Positions 9,060-18,799 of a DNA stretch of 64,000 bases are shown piece after piece. The stretch is taken from positions 89,589-153,588 of the forward strand of contig JAUMYW010000001.1 in NCBI GenBank assembly GCA_030528455.1, given 5' to 3'. This DNA is from Neisseria sp. (GTDB lineage: Bacteria; Pseudomonadota; Gammaproteobacteria; Burkholderiales; Neisseriaceae). Numbering within the stretch: position 1 is the stretch's first letter; each line of letters opens with the position of its first letter. The notes under the pieces are model-generated. The model made no database searches. It was not told the origin of the DNA and saw only the letters and a program-made list of their open reading frames with translations. Position numbers and translations under genes: made by a program.

Positions 9060-11342
9060 ATGATGGGTGCCACCGAGAATTTAAAAGTAACCAAACGCGA
9101 CGGTCGTTTGGAAAACATTGATTTGGACAAAATCCACCGCGTTATTACATGGGCGGCGGAAGGCCTGAACCATGTTTCGGTATCACAAGTCGAATTGAAG
9201 TCGCATATACAGTTTTACAACGGCATCCGAACCGACGATATTCACGAAACCATCATTAAAGCAGCAGCCGACCTGATTTCCGAAGAGACCCCGGATTACC
9301 AGTATCTGGCCGCACGCTTGGCCATGTTTCATCTGAGAAAGATAGCTTACGGCGATTTTGATCCGCCACATTTGTTTGAACACGTCAGCAAATTGGCTGC
9401 AGACGGCAAATATGACAAACATTTGCTGGCAGATTATACCCGCGAAGAATATGAAATTCTCAATGCCTATCTCGACCACAATCGCGATATGACTTTCTCC
9501 TATGCTGCCGTAAAGCAGTTGGAAGGCAAATATCTGGTGCAAAACCGTGTAACACGCCGGATTTACGAAACGCCGCAATTTCTCTATATGCTTGTTGCCA
9601 TGAGCTTGTTCGCTAAATATCCGAAAGCAAGCCGTCTGCAGTATGTACAGAAGTTTTACGATGCAACCAGCCTGTTTAAAATTTCCCTGCCTACGCCGAT
9701 TATGTCCGGCGTGCGTACGCCGACACGCCAGTTCAGCTCCTGTGTACTGATCGAATGCGACGACAGTTTGGATAGCATCAATGCAACTACCGGCTCCATC
9801 GTCAAATATGTTTCCCAACGTGCTGGTATCGGCATTAATGCCGGACGTATACGGGCATTGGGCAGTGAAATACGTGGAGGCGAAGCGCAACATACCGGCT
9901 GCATTCCGTTTTTCAAAATGTTCCAGGCAGCCGTCAAATCCTGTTCTCAGGGCGGTGTTCGGGGAGGGGCTGCCACCTTGTTCTACCCTTTATGGCATTT
10001 GGAAGTCGAAAGTTTGCTGGTATTGAAAAACAACCGCGGCGTGGAAGACAACCGTGTCCGCCAGTTGGATTACGGGGTGCAAATCAACCGTCTGCTGTAT
10101 ACCCGTTTGATTAAAGGCGGAGAGATTACCTTGTTCTCTCCCAACGAAGTGCCTGGCCTGTATGAAGCTTTCTTTGCCGACCAAAACGAGTTCGAACGTC
10201 TATATACCCGATACGAACAAGACCCGAATATCCGCAAACGCGTTTTGCCGGCAACCGAATTATTCTCGATTCTCATGCAAGAACGTGCGGGTACCGGCCG
10301 TATCTATATTCAAAACGTAGACCACTGCAATACGCACAGTCCATTCGATCCCACTGTTGCGCCAGTCCGTCAGTCTAATTTATGTTTGGAAATCGCTCTG
10401 CCGACCAAGCCATTGGACGATATTAAAGACGAAAAAGGTGAAATAGCCTTGTGTACTTTGTCTGCTGTTAACCTGGGAGCTTTAGATAATCTGAACGAAC
10501 TGGAAGAGTTGGCAGACTTGGTGGTTCGTGCGTTAGATGCTTTGTTGGATTATCAAGATTATCCGGTACAGGCGGCCAAAAACGCCACCATGAACCGTCG
10601 TACTTTGGGAGTGGGTGTAATCAATTTTGCTTATTACCTGGCCAAAAATGGCGTACGTTACAGCGATGATTCTGCTCTTGGACTGACACACAGAACCTTT
10701 GAAGCTTTACAGTATTATTTGTTGAAAGCTTCAGTTAATCTGGCAAAAGAATACGGAGCCTGTCCGCTTTTTACGGAAACCACTTACGCCAAAGGTGTTT
10801 TACCGATTGATACCTATAAAAAAGATTTGGACAGTATCTGCAGTGAACCTTTACACTTGAATTGGGAAGGTCTGCGTGCCGAAATCGTACGGTACGGCTT
10901 GCGCAATTCCACTCTGACAGCCTTAATGCCGTCCGAAACATCATCTCAAATAGCGAATGCCACCAACGGTATTGAGCCGCCGCGCGGTCTGGTAACCGTT
11001 AAAGCATCTAAAGACGGTATTTTGAAACAGGTAGTGCCAGAATTCGATACTTTGCGAAATCAATACGAGACCTTGTGGCAGATGCCGAATAATGACGGTT
11101 ATATCAAATTGGTCGGCATTATGCAGAAATTTGTCGATCAGGCAATTTCGGCTAACACAAGCTACGATCCTGCAAAATTCGAAGGCAATAAAGTACCGAT
11201 GAAGCAATTGTTGAAGGATTTGCTGACCGCTTATAAATTCGGTTTGAAAACTTTGTATTACCACAATACCCGAGATGGTGCGGACGATACGCAGACAGAT
11301 TTGCAGGACGATGGTTGTGCAGGTGGGGCTTGTAAAATTTAA
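9060..11342 (+). CDS. nrdA: Ribonucleoside-diphosphate reductase, alpha subunit (class Ia)
   Basis: Large subunit of aerobic ribonucleotide reductase; reduces NDPs to dNDPs with the NrdB radical. About 760 residues. An N-terminal ATP-cone (KVTKRDGRLENIDLDKI onward, about residues 6-95) suggests dATP feedback control. Active-site segments are visible: SSCVLIE (active-site cysteine), SNLCLEIALPT (radical Cys/Glu region) and the C-terminal redox pair CAGGAC at the very end. The frame is open from 9009, but the ATG at 9060 has AGGA a few bases upstream and starts right before the ATP-cone. nrdB and the ferredoxin gene follow on the same strand after a 351-bp gap. CA-type DUS at 9398 and 9631. Confidence 0.97.
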   Translation: MMGATENLKVTKRDGRLENIDLDKIHRVITWAAEGLNHVSVSQVELKSHIQFYNGIRTDDIHETIIKAAADLISEETPDYQYLAARLAMFHLRKIAYGDFDPPHLFEHVSKLAADGKYDKHLLADYTREEYEILNAYLDHNRDMTFSYAAVKQLEGKYLVQNRVTRRIYETPQFLYMLVAMSLFAKYPKASRLQYVQKFYDATSLFKISLPTPIMSGVRTPTRQFSSCVLIECDDSLDSINATTGSIVKYVSQRAGIGINAGRIRALGSEIRGGEAQHTGCIPFFKMFQAAVKSCSQGGVRGGAATLFYPLWHLEVESLLVLKNNRGVEDNRVRQLDYGVQINRLLYTRLIKGGEITLFSPNEVPGLYEAFFADQNEFERLYTRYEQDPNIRKRVLPATELFSILMQERAGTGRIYIQNVDHCNTHSPFDPTVAPVRQSNLCLEIALPTKPLDDIKDEKGEIALCTLSAVNLGALDNLNELEELADLVVRALDALLDYQDYPVQAAKNATMNRRTLGVGVINFAYYLAKNGVRYSDDSALGLTHRTFEALQYYLLKASVNLAKEYGACPLFTETTYAKGVLPIDTYKKDLDSICSEPLHLNWEGLRAEIVRYGLRNSTLTALMPSETSSQIANATNGIEPPRGLVTVKASKDGILKQVVPEFDTLRNQYETLWQMPNNDGYIKLVGIMQKFVDQAISANTSYDPAKFEGNKVPMKQLLKDLLTAYKFGLKTLYYHNTRDGADDTQTDLQDDGCAGGACKI

Positions 11343-11491
11343 CTAAAATTAGAGTTTTCAGTTGTTAAGTTGTAAATAAGGCTTTCCTAATCACAGAAAG
11401 TCTTAGCTTGCTGCAGCTAAGCTCAGATTTTTAGTGGGCATGAAAGCATTATTTGCATGATTTAAATTGTTTAGAAACAATTAAGAGCATT

Positions 11492-11645
11492 ATGCAGACT
11501 TTCATTAAAGAACATCCTTGGCTTACTTGTTTTATTGTTGCCGCAATTTTTTCTATATATTTTTACAGTAGATAGGGCACAGAGTATTAAGTTATCCCAT
11601 AAAGATACAAATGGGTATTTAATATTTGAATATGAAAGCAAGTAA
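11492..11645 (+). pseudogene. Small membrane-protein ORF broken by a one-base frameshift
   Basis: As read, the ATG at 11492 (AAGAG six bases upstream) encodes only 27 residues, MQTFIKEHPW then a hydrophobic stretch, ending at 11575. Removing one T from the six-T run near 11547-11552 opens the frame into a peptide of about 50 residues: N-terminal helix, one membrane segment (LTCFIVAAIFLYIF), then a hydrophilic tail ending EYESK at 11645. It sits in the 351-bp gap between nrdA and nrdB. I recognise no family. It may be a real frameshift, a switching tract, a sequencing error, or chance. Confidence 0.35.
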
Positions 11646-11693
11646 GTTTAAGTATTGATTGGATTAAATATAATGTCCTGCGAACATCTAACT

Positions 11694-12827
11694 ATGTCTT
11701 ACAGCACGTTCAGCAAACAGCAGAACGACGCCTTATCCGAGCCGATGTTTTTCGGCAATCCGGTCAATGTTGCCCGTTACGACCAACAGAAGTATGAAAT
11801 ATTCGAGAAGTTGATTGAAAAACAGCTTTCTTTTTTCTGGCGGCCGGAAGAAATCGATGTATCGCGCGACCGTATCGATTATCAGAATCTGCCGGAACAC
11901 GAAAAACATATTTTCATCAGTAATCTGAAATACCAAACCCTGCTCGACAGTATTCAGGGACGAAGTCCCAATGTTGCTTTACTGCCTTTGGTTTCGCTGC
12001 CTGAGTTGGAAACTTGGATTGAAACTTGGTCTTTTTCAGAAACCATACACTCCCGCAGCTATACGCATATTATCCGAAATATCGTAAACGACCCGTCTGT
12101 TGTATTTGATGATATTGTTCAAAACGAATATATTCAGGCAAGAGCGGAGGATATTGCCTGCTATTACGATGATTTGATTGAATACACTCAGTATTTCAAT
12201 TTGTTCGGAGAAGGGCGGCATGCTTTAAACGGCAAGATTGTTACCGTCAGCCTGCGCGAGTTGAAAAAGAAACTGTATTTGTGCCTGATGTGCGTGAATG
12301 TATTGGAGGCTATTCGTTTTTATGTTTCTTTTGCTTGTTCGTTTGCATTTGCCGAACGCGAGTTGATGGAAGGTAATGCTAAAATCATCAAGCTGATTGC
12401 CCGTGACGAAGCACTACATCTGACCAGTACGCAGCATATGCTGAATCTAATGCGTAGCGGTGCGGATGATCCGGAAATGGCCGAAATTGCTGCTGAATTG
12501 GAAAACGAATGTTTCGCACTGTTCAAAACGGCTGCACAACAGGAAAAAGAATGGGCCGAATATTTGTTTAAAGACGGTTCAATGATTGGCTTGAACAAAG
12601 ATATTCTCTCACAATATGTCGAATATATTACCAATCTCCGGATGAGTGCGGTCGGCCTGAAGCCTGCTTTTGAAAAGGCGACGCAAAATCCGATTCCGTG
12701 GATTAATGCCTGGCTCTCTTCCGATAATGTCCAAGTCGCGCCACAGGAAGTGGAAATCAGTTCCTATCTGATTGGTCAGATCGATGCCGAGGTTACAGCC
12801 GATGATTTGGGCGATTTCGAATTGTAA
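11694..12827 (+). CDS. nrdB: Ribonucleoside-diphosphate reductase, beta subunit (class Ia)
   Basis: Radical-generating small subunit. 377 residues from [10 protein letters not shown], matching known Neisseria NrdB starts. The tyrosyl radical is Y123 in SRSYTHI; the diiron ligands include D85 (LLDSIQG), E116 and H119 (FSETIHS), and the later EADE/H-type ligands in LIARDEALH. The C-terminal tail DDLGDFEL is the peptide that docks on NrdA. In-frame upstream starts (TTG 11655, ATG 11673) exist, but no candidate has a convincing ribosome site, so homology decides. Confidence 0.96.
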   Translation: MSYSTFSKQQNDALSEPMFFGNPVNVARYDQQKYEIFEKLIEKQLSFFWRPEEIDVSRDRIDYQNLPEHEKHIFISNLKYQTLLDSIQGRSPNVALLPLVSLPELETWIETWSFSETIHSRSYTHIIRNIVNDPSVVFDDIVQNEYIQARAEDIACYYDDLIEYTQYFNLFGEGRHALNGKIVTVSLRELKKKLYLCLMCVNVLEAIRFYVSFACSFAFAERELMEGNAKIIKLIARDEALHLTSTQHMLNLMRSGADDPEMAEIAAELENECFALFKTAAQQEKEWAEYLFKDGSMIGLNKDILSQYVEYITNLRMSAVGLKPAFEKATQNPIPWINAWLSSDNVQVAPQEVEISSYLIGQIDAEVTADDLGDFEL

Positions 12828-12894
12828 ATAAATATCCGCTTTTTGATGCCGTCTGCAACTTTCGGATGTGCCGGAGCGGTAAAACTGTTTGGCT

Positions 12895-13209
12895 ATGCAC
12901 CCGATTACCACTAACGATCGAATCTTTACCCTGCAAAACGGTGAGACCCTCTTGGAAGGTTTGGAGCGGACGGGACACGAAGTCGAATACCAATGCCGCA
13001 GCGGCTATTGCGGAGCCTGCCGTTTGAAAATTCTGAAAGGCAGAGTCGAATATCCGGTTTTCCCTTTAGCCTTTACAGCCCCCGGAGAAATATTGCCATG
13101 CTGCTGCCGGATTGTGGAACCGGTTACTTTGGACTGTAATTGCCGTTTATACGAACCGGATTTGTTTGATGAAGACTTGTTTGACAAGTCTGATTCAGGG
13201 TCGGAATAA
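12895..13209 (+). CDS. 2Fe-2S ferredoxin, YfaE-like, linked to NrdB
   Basis: Plant-type [2Fe-2S] ferredoxin of 104 residues. Cluster ligands CX4CX2C are C34, C39 and C42 (YQCRSGYCGAC), with the fourth among C69-C71 (LPCCCR); the other cysteines after it (CNC) are unusual. Its place directly after nrdB matches YfaE of enterobacteria, which maintains the diferric-tyrosyl cofactor of NrdB; that role is inferred from context. ATG 12895 is preferred to the TTG two codons earlier. A CA-type DUS lies just upstream. The C-terminus is strongly acidic. Confidence 0.88.
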   Translation: MHPITTNDRIFTLQNGETLLEGLERTGHEVEYQCRSGYCGACRLKILKGRVEYPVFPLAFTAPGEILPCCCRIVEPVTLDCNCRLYEPDLFDEDLFDKSDSGSE

Positions 13210-13226
13210 AAAGAATAGGAGAAAAA

Positions 13227-13673
13227 ATGAACCGTATTGCCGCCTTACTTATCGGTACGTGGTTCGGTATGCAGATTTCAGCTTATCTGATTGCCCCCGT
13301 TTTGTTCGACCGTTTGAACAGTTCCCAAGCAGGGGGTATTGCCGGTATTTTGTTCAGCATCAATGCTTATTCGGGTTTGGCGGTCTGGTTGTTTTCATTT
13401 TTCTTAATCAGACACGAACACGGTCATTTTTTCTACCGAAACAGCCAGCGTTTCGACTCTTTACTGATTCTGATTCAAATGGCTTCTTTGGCATTTACTC
13501 AGTTCGTTGTTACGCCGGTTATTTCTGCACATAAAAACGGTGTGGAGCATTTTCTTTTCCATTTGAGCAGGTCGTTTTCGTTCTGGCATGGTGTTTCCCA
13601 AAGTATTTATCTGTTTTCAACCGTTCTAGGGTTGGTATTGGTATTGCGCCTGTTAAAGTTCAATATCAAATAA
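13227..13673 (+). CDS. DUF4149-type inner-membrane protein
   Basis: 148 residues with four hydrophobic segments (about 4-26, 38-60, 78-98, 120-143). The N-terminal RIAALLIGTWFGMQIS segment and overall layout resemble DUF4149 membrane proteins; function unknown. A strong Shine-Dalgarno (AGGAG, seven bases before ATG) fixes the start. It sits 17 bp after the ferredoxin and is probably co-transcribed with it. Confidence 0.7.
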   Translation: MNRIAALLIGTWFGMQISAYLIAPVLFDRLNSSQAGGIAGILFSINAYSGLAVWLFSFFLIRHEHGHFFYRNSQRFDSLLILIQMASLAFTQFVVTPVISAHKNGVEHFLFHLSRSFSFWHGVSQSIYLFSTVLGLVLVLRLLKFNIK

Positions 13674-13694
13674 GCCAATTACATAATAATTGTG

Positions 13695-13724
13695 CCCAAA
13701 AGCCGTCTGCAGACGGCTTTTGGG
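13695..13724. terminator. Perfect palindrome of two overlapping DUS, between convergent genes
   Basis: 15+15 bp perfect palindrome with no loop, centred on two CA-type DUS that share TGCA (13702-13711 and 13708-13717). Flanking AAAA/TTTT gives both strands a short U tract. It serves the DUF4149 gene and coaBC. Confidence 0.65.
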
Positions 13725-13738
13725 TGTTCGCGGGAAGA

Positions 13739-14929
13739 TTATGCCGGCTGCCGTATCAGGCCGTCCAAATGCCGTATAATTGCTGCTGCAGTCTCGTCTT
13801 TTCCGCACTCGGGAAATCCTGTTTCGCTTTTCCCGTCTAAAATCGTAATCTGGTTGGTTGGCTTGCCCATAGCCTGCGATACTTGGTTGGCAACCAGCAT
13901 TGGTATGCCTTTTTTCAGGCGTTTGGCCCGGGCGTATTCCAAAACATTTTCACTTTCTGCGGCAAAACCTATACAAAACGGCGCGTCGGGCAGGGCGGCA
14001 ACAGAAGCAAGAATATCGGGATTTTCGCTCAATTCGATAAGGGGAGGTTTGCCCGAGCCGTTTTTTTTCAGTTTTTGCGCACTGGCATTGGCTACTTTGT
14101 AATCTGCTACGGCGGCTACGGAAATGAAAACATCGCTGTGTGGTGCACGTTTCATCACTTCGCGATACATGGCATCCGCGCTGACGGCCTGTACGGTTTC
14201 ATGCAAGGCAAAGGGCAGGGTCGTTTGAAGTTGTCCGTGAACAAGGGAAACTTCCGCACCAGCGGCACGGCAGGCACGGGCCAGGGCACATCCCATTTGT
14301 CCGCTGGAAATATTGGTAATGCCGCGCACGGGATCGATAGCTTCAAAAGTTGCACCGGTCGTTATCAGTACTTTTTTGCCGAGCAGTGTTTTTTCCGTCC
14401 ATATATCAGGCAGCAGTTCGGCCAATTCGACCGCTTCTGGCATACGGCCTATACCGGTTTCGCCGCAGGCCTGTTCTCCTTCCGAGGGCATAAATACAGT
14501 GATGCCGTCTGCAAGCAGACTCGCGATATTGCGCTGATTGGCCGGATTGTGCCACATTTCGACATTCATCGCGGGAGCAATTGCCAGAGGGCATTTGCGG
14601 GCAGCTGCAAGATTGCTGAGCAGGTTGTCGGCTATACCGTTGGCGATTTTGGCAACAGTATTGGCCGTTGCCGGTGCGATAAGAAACACATCGGCCTTTC
14701 GGGTCAGACTGATATGCGCCATACCGTTACCGTCCGCACCTTCGTGCGTTTCACTTAGAACCAGATTGCCGCTGAGTGCCTGAAAGGTGAGCGGGGCAAC
14801 AAATTCCGCCGCGCTGCGGCTCATGGCAACGGTAACGGTATGGCCTTGTTTTTTCAATAGGCGGACGAGTTCGCAGGATTTGTAAGCCGCGATACCGCCG
14901 CTGATACCGAGCAAAATATGTTTGTTCAT
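13739..14929 (-). CDS. coaBC: Bifunctional phosphopantothenoylcysteine decarboxylase/synthetase
   Basis: Makes 4'-phosphopantetheine for coenzyme A: CoaB couples phosphopantothenate with cysteine, CoaC decarboxylates the product. 396 residues. The CoaC flavoprotein domain (about 1-180) shows GISGGIAAYK, the catalytic-His region (MAHISL) and the PAMNxxMW motif. The CoaB domain (about 190-396) shows ITTGATFEAIDPVRGI, SSGQMG and AAVADYK. The frame is open upstream to 15175, but MNKHILLGISGG at 14929 is where the family starts; no clear ribosome site is seen. Confidence 0.95.
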   Translation of the reverse strand: MNKHILLGISGGIAAYKSCELVRLLKKQGHTVTVAMSRSAAEFVAPLTFQALSGNLVLSETHEGADGNGMAHISLTRKADVFLIAPATANTVAKIANGIADNLLSNLAAARKCPLAIAPAMNVEMWHNPANQRNIASLLADGITVFMPSEGEQACGETGIGRMPEAVELAELLPDIWTEKTLLGKKVLITTGATFEAIDPVRGITNISSGQMGCALARACRAAGAEVSLVHGQLQTTLPFALHETVQAVSADAMYREVMKRAPHSDVFISVAAVADYKVANASAQKLKKNGSGKPPLIELSENPDILASVAALPDAPFCIGFAAESENVLEYARAKRLKKGIPMLVANQVSQAMGKPTNQITILDGKSETGFPECGKDETAAAIIRHLDGLIRQPA

Positions 14930-15023
14930 GGTTTTGATTGGAAAGCCGGAAAAGAAACGCGCCATCATAGCATGAAGGCGCGTATGCCGTCCGAAAAGCG
15001 GCGGGCAACAAGCTGCAGACGGC

Positions 15024-17057
15024 TTAAAACTGCCTGCCTCCGTCTTTTTCCTTAAACTCCCTGCCATCCTTGGCAGGCTGGGCAGCCGTCGGGAAAAACA
15101 AATTAAGCGGCCGGGCTTTTGCCTGCTGCCAGAAGCTTGCCACCAAGGCTGGCAGACTTTCAATCCGCGTACCACGCGAACGCAGGGCTACATATAAAGC
15201 CAAACCGAAGCTGATCCACAAATTGACACCGCCTATGAGCAGCACGCCCCACAAATTATAAAGAAAGTGCAGCCCCCCCATATCTGAACTGGCAGCAGCA
15301 TATCCCAAATTAGCCGAAGAAAAAGCAACATGCCTAATATCGAGCGGCAGATTGAACAAATGACCGATCCAGCCCGTCATGCCCAGCAGCATACCGAAAA
15401 TAAAGTTGCCCATCAGCGAGCCGTAATTATTGTGGAAATACTCGCCGAACCAGACACGTGCTTTATGAGGCAGGATTTTCTGCAATAAAGGTTGGACGGG
15501 CAGACGTTTACGAAGATTCAGATAATCGGCACGATTGTCGAAAAAACCGGCGATAATGCCCGAACAAAACAGCCAGACCCCCGCAATCGCGGCATACCAC
15601 AAAGTCGGCTGGCCGACAGGCTGCATGGATTTGACCTGATAAGCGACTTCGTTCGCCCCCAATACCGCATGGCCGCTGTATTGCGCGTATCCCCAAGCAA
15701 CAGCAACAGCCACCAGCATCGCCACACATACGTTGCCGAAAACGGCCACACTCTGACTGCGTATCACATCAATCAAAAGCTGGGCAACGCGGGTATATTC
15801 GGCGCGACCCTGCTCGCCCTGGCCGATTTTCTCGGCAATTTTGGCTGCCGTCATCGCAGGCTGCTTAGTGGCCACCGTGAAATGCAGCATATGAATCAAC
15901 ATAAAACCCAAACCGTAATTCAAACCATTGAGCAGTGCAGTAGTAAACTCGCCCAAGCCGTAGGTAGAGATATGCAGCTTATTGAGAGCGAGCAGGGCGA
16001 TAATCACGCCGCCGCCTGCTGCCGAACGCAGCATGGCCCAATATTCGCTGCGGTTGCGGGTAATATAGTGTTCGCCGTGGTCGCTGGTATTCTCACTGAT
16101 ACTGCGTGCCAGCATTTTGATACTTCGGCGGCGCAGAAGCCGGGTGCTGTGCTGTTCCAGTGCGGCGGTGGTCATCGAACTCAGCAGACGGACGGTATGG
16201 CGGTTGCGTTCGGTTTCGTCGACGGCCGTCTGAATATCGAGCAGCACACTGATACGGTCGAGACTTTGAGTCAATCTTTCCAGCAAATGCGCCACTTTCA
16301 CCGAAGAGCCTGCACCGGCTCCCGTGCCGCGCCTACGCAAGCGTTCCACCAATTCGCGACATTGTGCCATCATAACGCCGATATGTGCCGTGTCGTAAGG
16401 TTCGCTGTTGTTTTGTCTGTAATGTGCAACCAGGCGGATAATTTCGTGGTGCAGGGCAACAAAAGCAGATTCGACTTTCAGCAAACGCGGTTCCAAGCGG
16501 ATAAACTCCGGCTCCAATTCTTCGGCCGCTACCCAAACCGACAGCATTTCAATGGCGTGCAGCCGTGCCTGCTCCATCTGCCGCGATGCTGTCTGCACAT
16601 GTGCCGGTTCCGCCCGAATGCACAATAACTGATGCAGAGCCAGCCATTGGCGCAGCGTAACGGTCTGCAGCCACAATTCGTCTTTGCGCTGGTAAAACAG
16701 GTAGAGGAAAACATCGCGGAGATTGTCGAAATCTTTAAAAGAAGGGAAAAAGCGTTCGTAAATACGGATGCCGACTTCTCGGGCAAATCCGCTGCGTGAA
16801 AAAATGCCCAGTCCGACCAGCGCGGGATATATGTGCGAGCTGCCGAGCCAGATATAGAAACGTTTGCTGAATCGGCGTGCCAAGGTCTCGTCGTCCGACA
16901 ATACTGCCAAGAGCATATCGAAACGCGGCGATGCGGCTTTCACGCCGCCCTTGCGGACAAATTCAACCAAACCGTTTAAAGCGGTAATAAAATTTTCCTC
17001 ATCGAGCAAGCGGTTCAAATCGGCGGCCAGTGTTTCCGGCCTGATGTGTTTTTTCAT
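15024..17057 (-). CDS. Gcr-family membrane protein (annotated 'site-specific recombinase')
   Basis: 677 residues resembling the Gcr / 'site-specific recombinase' family of beta-proteobacteria. The N-terminal half is soluble and helical. The C-terminal half has several strong membrane segments (for example ALLNGLNYGLGFMLIHML and VAVFGNVCVAMLVAVAVAWG). I see neither a tyrosine-recombinase RHRY set nor a serine-recombinase core, so the recombinase label is historical and biochemically doubtful. An AA-type DUS (16225-16234), rare in this window, lies inside. The start at 17057 lacks a strong Shine-Dalgarno. coaBC begins 95 bp downstream, so the two may be co-transcribed. Confidence 0.8.
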   Translation of the reverse strand: MKKHIRPETLAADLNRLLDEENFITALNGLVEFVRKGGVKAASPRFDMLLAVLSDDETLARRFSKRFYIWLGSSHIYPALVGLGIFSRSGFAREVGIRIYERFFPSFKDFDNLRDVFLYLFYQRKDELWLQTVTLRQWLALHQLLCIRAEPAHVQTASRQMEQARLHAIEMLSVWVAAEELEPEFIRLEPRLLKVESAFVALHHEIIRLVAHYRQNNSEPYDTAHIGVMMAQCRELVERLRRRGTGAGAGSSVKVAHLLERLTQSLDRISVLLDIQTAVDETERNRHTVRLLSSMTTAALEQHSTRLLRRRSIKMLARSISENTSDHGEHYITRNRSEYWAMLRSAAGGGVIIALLALNKLHISTYGLGEFTTALLNGLNYGLGFMLIHMLHFTVATKQPAMTAAKIAEKIGQGEQGRAEYTRVAQLLIDVIRSQSVAVFGNVCVAMLVAVAVAWGYAQYSGHAVLGANEVAYQVKSMQPVGQPTLWYAAIAGVWLFCSGIIAGFFDNRADYLNLRKRLPVQPLLQKILPHKARVWFGEYFHNNYGSLMGNFIFGMLLGMTGWIGHLFNLPLDIRHVAFSSANLGYAAASSDMGGLHFLYNLWGVLLIGGVNLWISFGLALYVALRSRGTRIESLPALVASFWQQAKARPLNLFFPTAAQPAKDGREFKEKDGGRQF

Positions 17058-17300
17058 ATATTATTCAGATACTTTGACAAGAATCGGCCTTTATCGGAAA
17101 AATTTGCCAAGCCGTCTGCAAAGGCCGGTTTTCCTGACGGCGGAATTCGTGATTATACAATTGCAGTCCGATACTGTCTTTTATTTTCCTCGCGGCAAAA
17201 CAGTGGAAGGCAGGGTTGCGCTTTGTTTGCAGAACGGCAGAAAACCTTTATTTCACCGCAGCTTTGCACGATAATGACGGTTTTATCTTCCGAAAAGAAA

Positions 17301-18110
17301 ATGATACCGTCTGCACATTATGCCGTTTTCGGCAACCCGGTTGCCCACAGCAAATCGCCGCAAATCCATCAGGCGTTTGCCGAACAGGAAGGCGTTAAGA
17401 TTGTTTATGAAAAAATCGCGGTCAGCGAAGCAGATTTTGAAGCGGCCGTGCAGCATTTTTTCGACACCGGCGGAAAGGGGGCGAATATAACGCTGCCTTT
17501 TAAAGTGAGAGCCTGCCGTTGGGCCGACAGTCTGTCGGCGGATGCAGAGTGTGCGGGTGCAGTCAATACTTTGCTGCCCGGTGCAGACGGCATACGCGGC
17601 GAAAATACCGACGGCATAGGCTTGACCCGCGATATTTCGCGCAATCTCGATTTTAATTTGTCGCGCAAACGGATTCTGCTTTTGGGAGCCGGAGGGGCGG
17701 TGCGCGGTGTGATTCAGCCGTTGCTGAATGCCTCTCCTTCCGAACTGGTCGTCGCCAACCGTACGCCGGAAAAAGCAGCTGCATTGGCAGAAGAGTTTGC
17801 GGTTTCGGCCTGTCCCTTCGACCGCCTGTGCGGACGTTTCGATATTATCATCAACGGTACCTCCGGCAGTCTGGACGGCAGCGTGCCCGACATTCCGTCC
17901 TCATTGTTCGAACGTGCCGGGCTGGTTTACGATATGGTGTACGGCAGCGAACCTACCGCATTTTTGCGCCATGCGGCGGAGCAGGGGGCGCAATATACTG
18001 CAGACGGCTTGGGTATGCTGGTTGAGCAGGCGGCGTTTTCTTATCACATGTGGCGGGGCTTCCGGCCGGATACTGCACCGGTCATCCGCATGCTCAGGGA
18101 AAACTTATGA
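17301..18110 (+). CDS. aroE: Shikimate dehydrogenase
   Basis: NADPH-dependent reduction of 3-dehydroshikimate in aromatic amino acid synthesis. 269 residues. Shikimate-binding block AVFGNPVAHSKSPQIH, catalytic Lys/Asp region (ITLPFK; GENTDGIG), nucleotide loop GAGGAVRGV, and NADP-type basic residues after VVANRT are present. The frame is open far upstream; ATG 17301 is chosen by alignment to the family N-terminus, with ATG 17274 as an alternative. Its stop overlaps the mtgA start by four bases (ATGA), showing translational coupling. Confidence 0.94.
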   Translation: MIPSAHYAVFGNPVAHSKSPQIHQAFAEQEGVKIVYEKIAVSEADFEAAVQHFFDTGGKGANITLPFKVRACRWADSLSADAECAGAVNTLLPGADGIRGENTDGIGLTRDISRNLDFNLSRKRILLLGAGGAVRGVIQPLLNASPSELVVANRTPEKAAALAEEFAVSACPFDRLCGRFDIIINGTSGSLDGSVPDIPSSLFERAGLVYDMVYGSEPTAFLRHAAEQGAQYTADGLGMLVEQAAFSYHMWRGFRPDTAPVIRMLRENL

Positions 18111-18796
18111 AACTGCTGAAATGGCTGATGGCTGTGCCGCTCGGCGCATTTATCCTGTTTAATGTCTATATTTACGGCAATATCCTGACTTACCGCGCCG
18201 TTGCACCGCATCAGAGTGCGTTTATGTCTATGCGTATGGCACAATACGCCGGAGACGGCAGAAACATCGTTTTGGACTACCGATGGGTGCCTTACCAACA
18301 CATCTCGACCCATCTGAAAAAAGCCCTGATTGCCTCCGAAGATGCCGCTTTTGCCGGACACGGAGGTTTCGACTGGAACGGCATCCGCAATGCTATAAAG
18401 CATAACCGGAAAAGTGGGAAAATACGCGCAGGCGGATCGACCATCAGCCAGCAGTTATCCAAAAACCTGTTTCTCAATGAAAGCCGCAGTTATTGGCGGA
18501 AAGCCGAAGAGGCAGCGATTACCGCCATGCTTGAAGCCACCACAGACAAAGACCGTATTTTCGAACTTTATCTTAATACAATCGAATGGGGACACGGCAT
18601 TTTTGGAGCAGAAGCAGCTTCCCGGCATTTTTACAACAAATCTGCCAAGCAGTTGAGTCGTCAGCAAGCAGCAAAACTGGCTGCCCGTGTTCCGGCTCCG
18701 CTGTTTTATGCCGACAATCCGAAAAGCCGCCGTCTGTACAATAAAACCAATATTATTTTGCGCCGCATGGGTTCGGCCGAACTGCCTGCAGAATAG
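18107..18796 (+). CDS. mtgA: Monofunctional biosynthetic peptidoglycan transglycosylase
   Basis: GT51 glycosyltransferase that polymerises lipid II into glycan strands. 229 residues: an N-terminal membrane anchor (about 9-27), then the GT51 domain with the catalytic glutamate motif SEDAAFAGHGGFD and the second block GGSTISQQLSKN; no transpeptidase domain follows, as expected for MtgA. ATG 18107 overlaps the aroE stop (4 bp), and the pair aroE-mtgA is common in beta- and gamma-proteobacteria. Confidence 0.95.
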   Translation: MKLLKWLMAVPLGAFILFNVYIYGNILTYRAVAPHQSAFMSMRMAQYAGDGRNIVLDYRWVPYQHISTHLKKALIASEDAAFAGHGGFDWNGIRNAIKHNRKSGKIRAGGSTISQQLSKNLFLNESRSYWRKAEEAAITAMLEATTDKDRIFELYLNTIEWGHGIFGAEAASRHFYNKSAKQLSRQQAAKLAARVPAPLFYADNPKSRRLYNKTNIILRRMGSAELPAE

Positions 18797-18799
18797 GTC

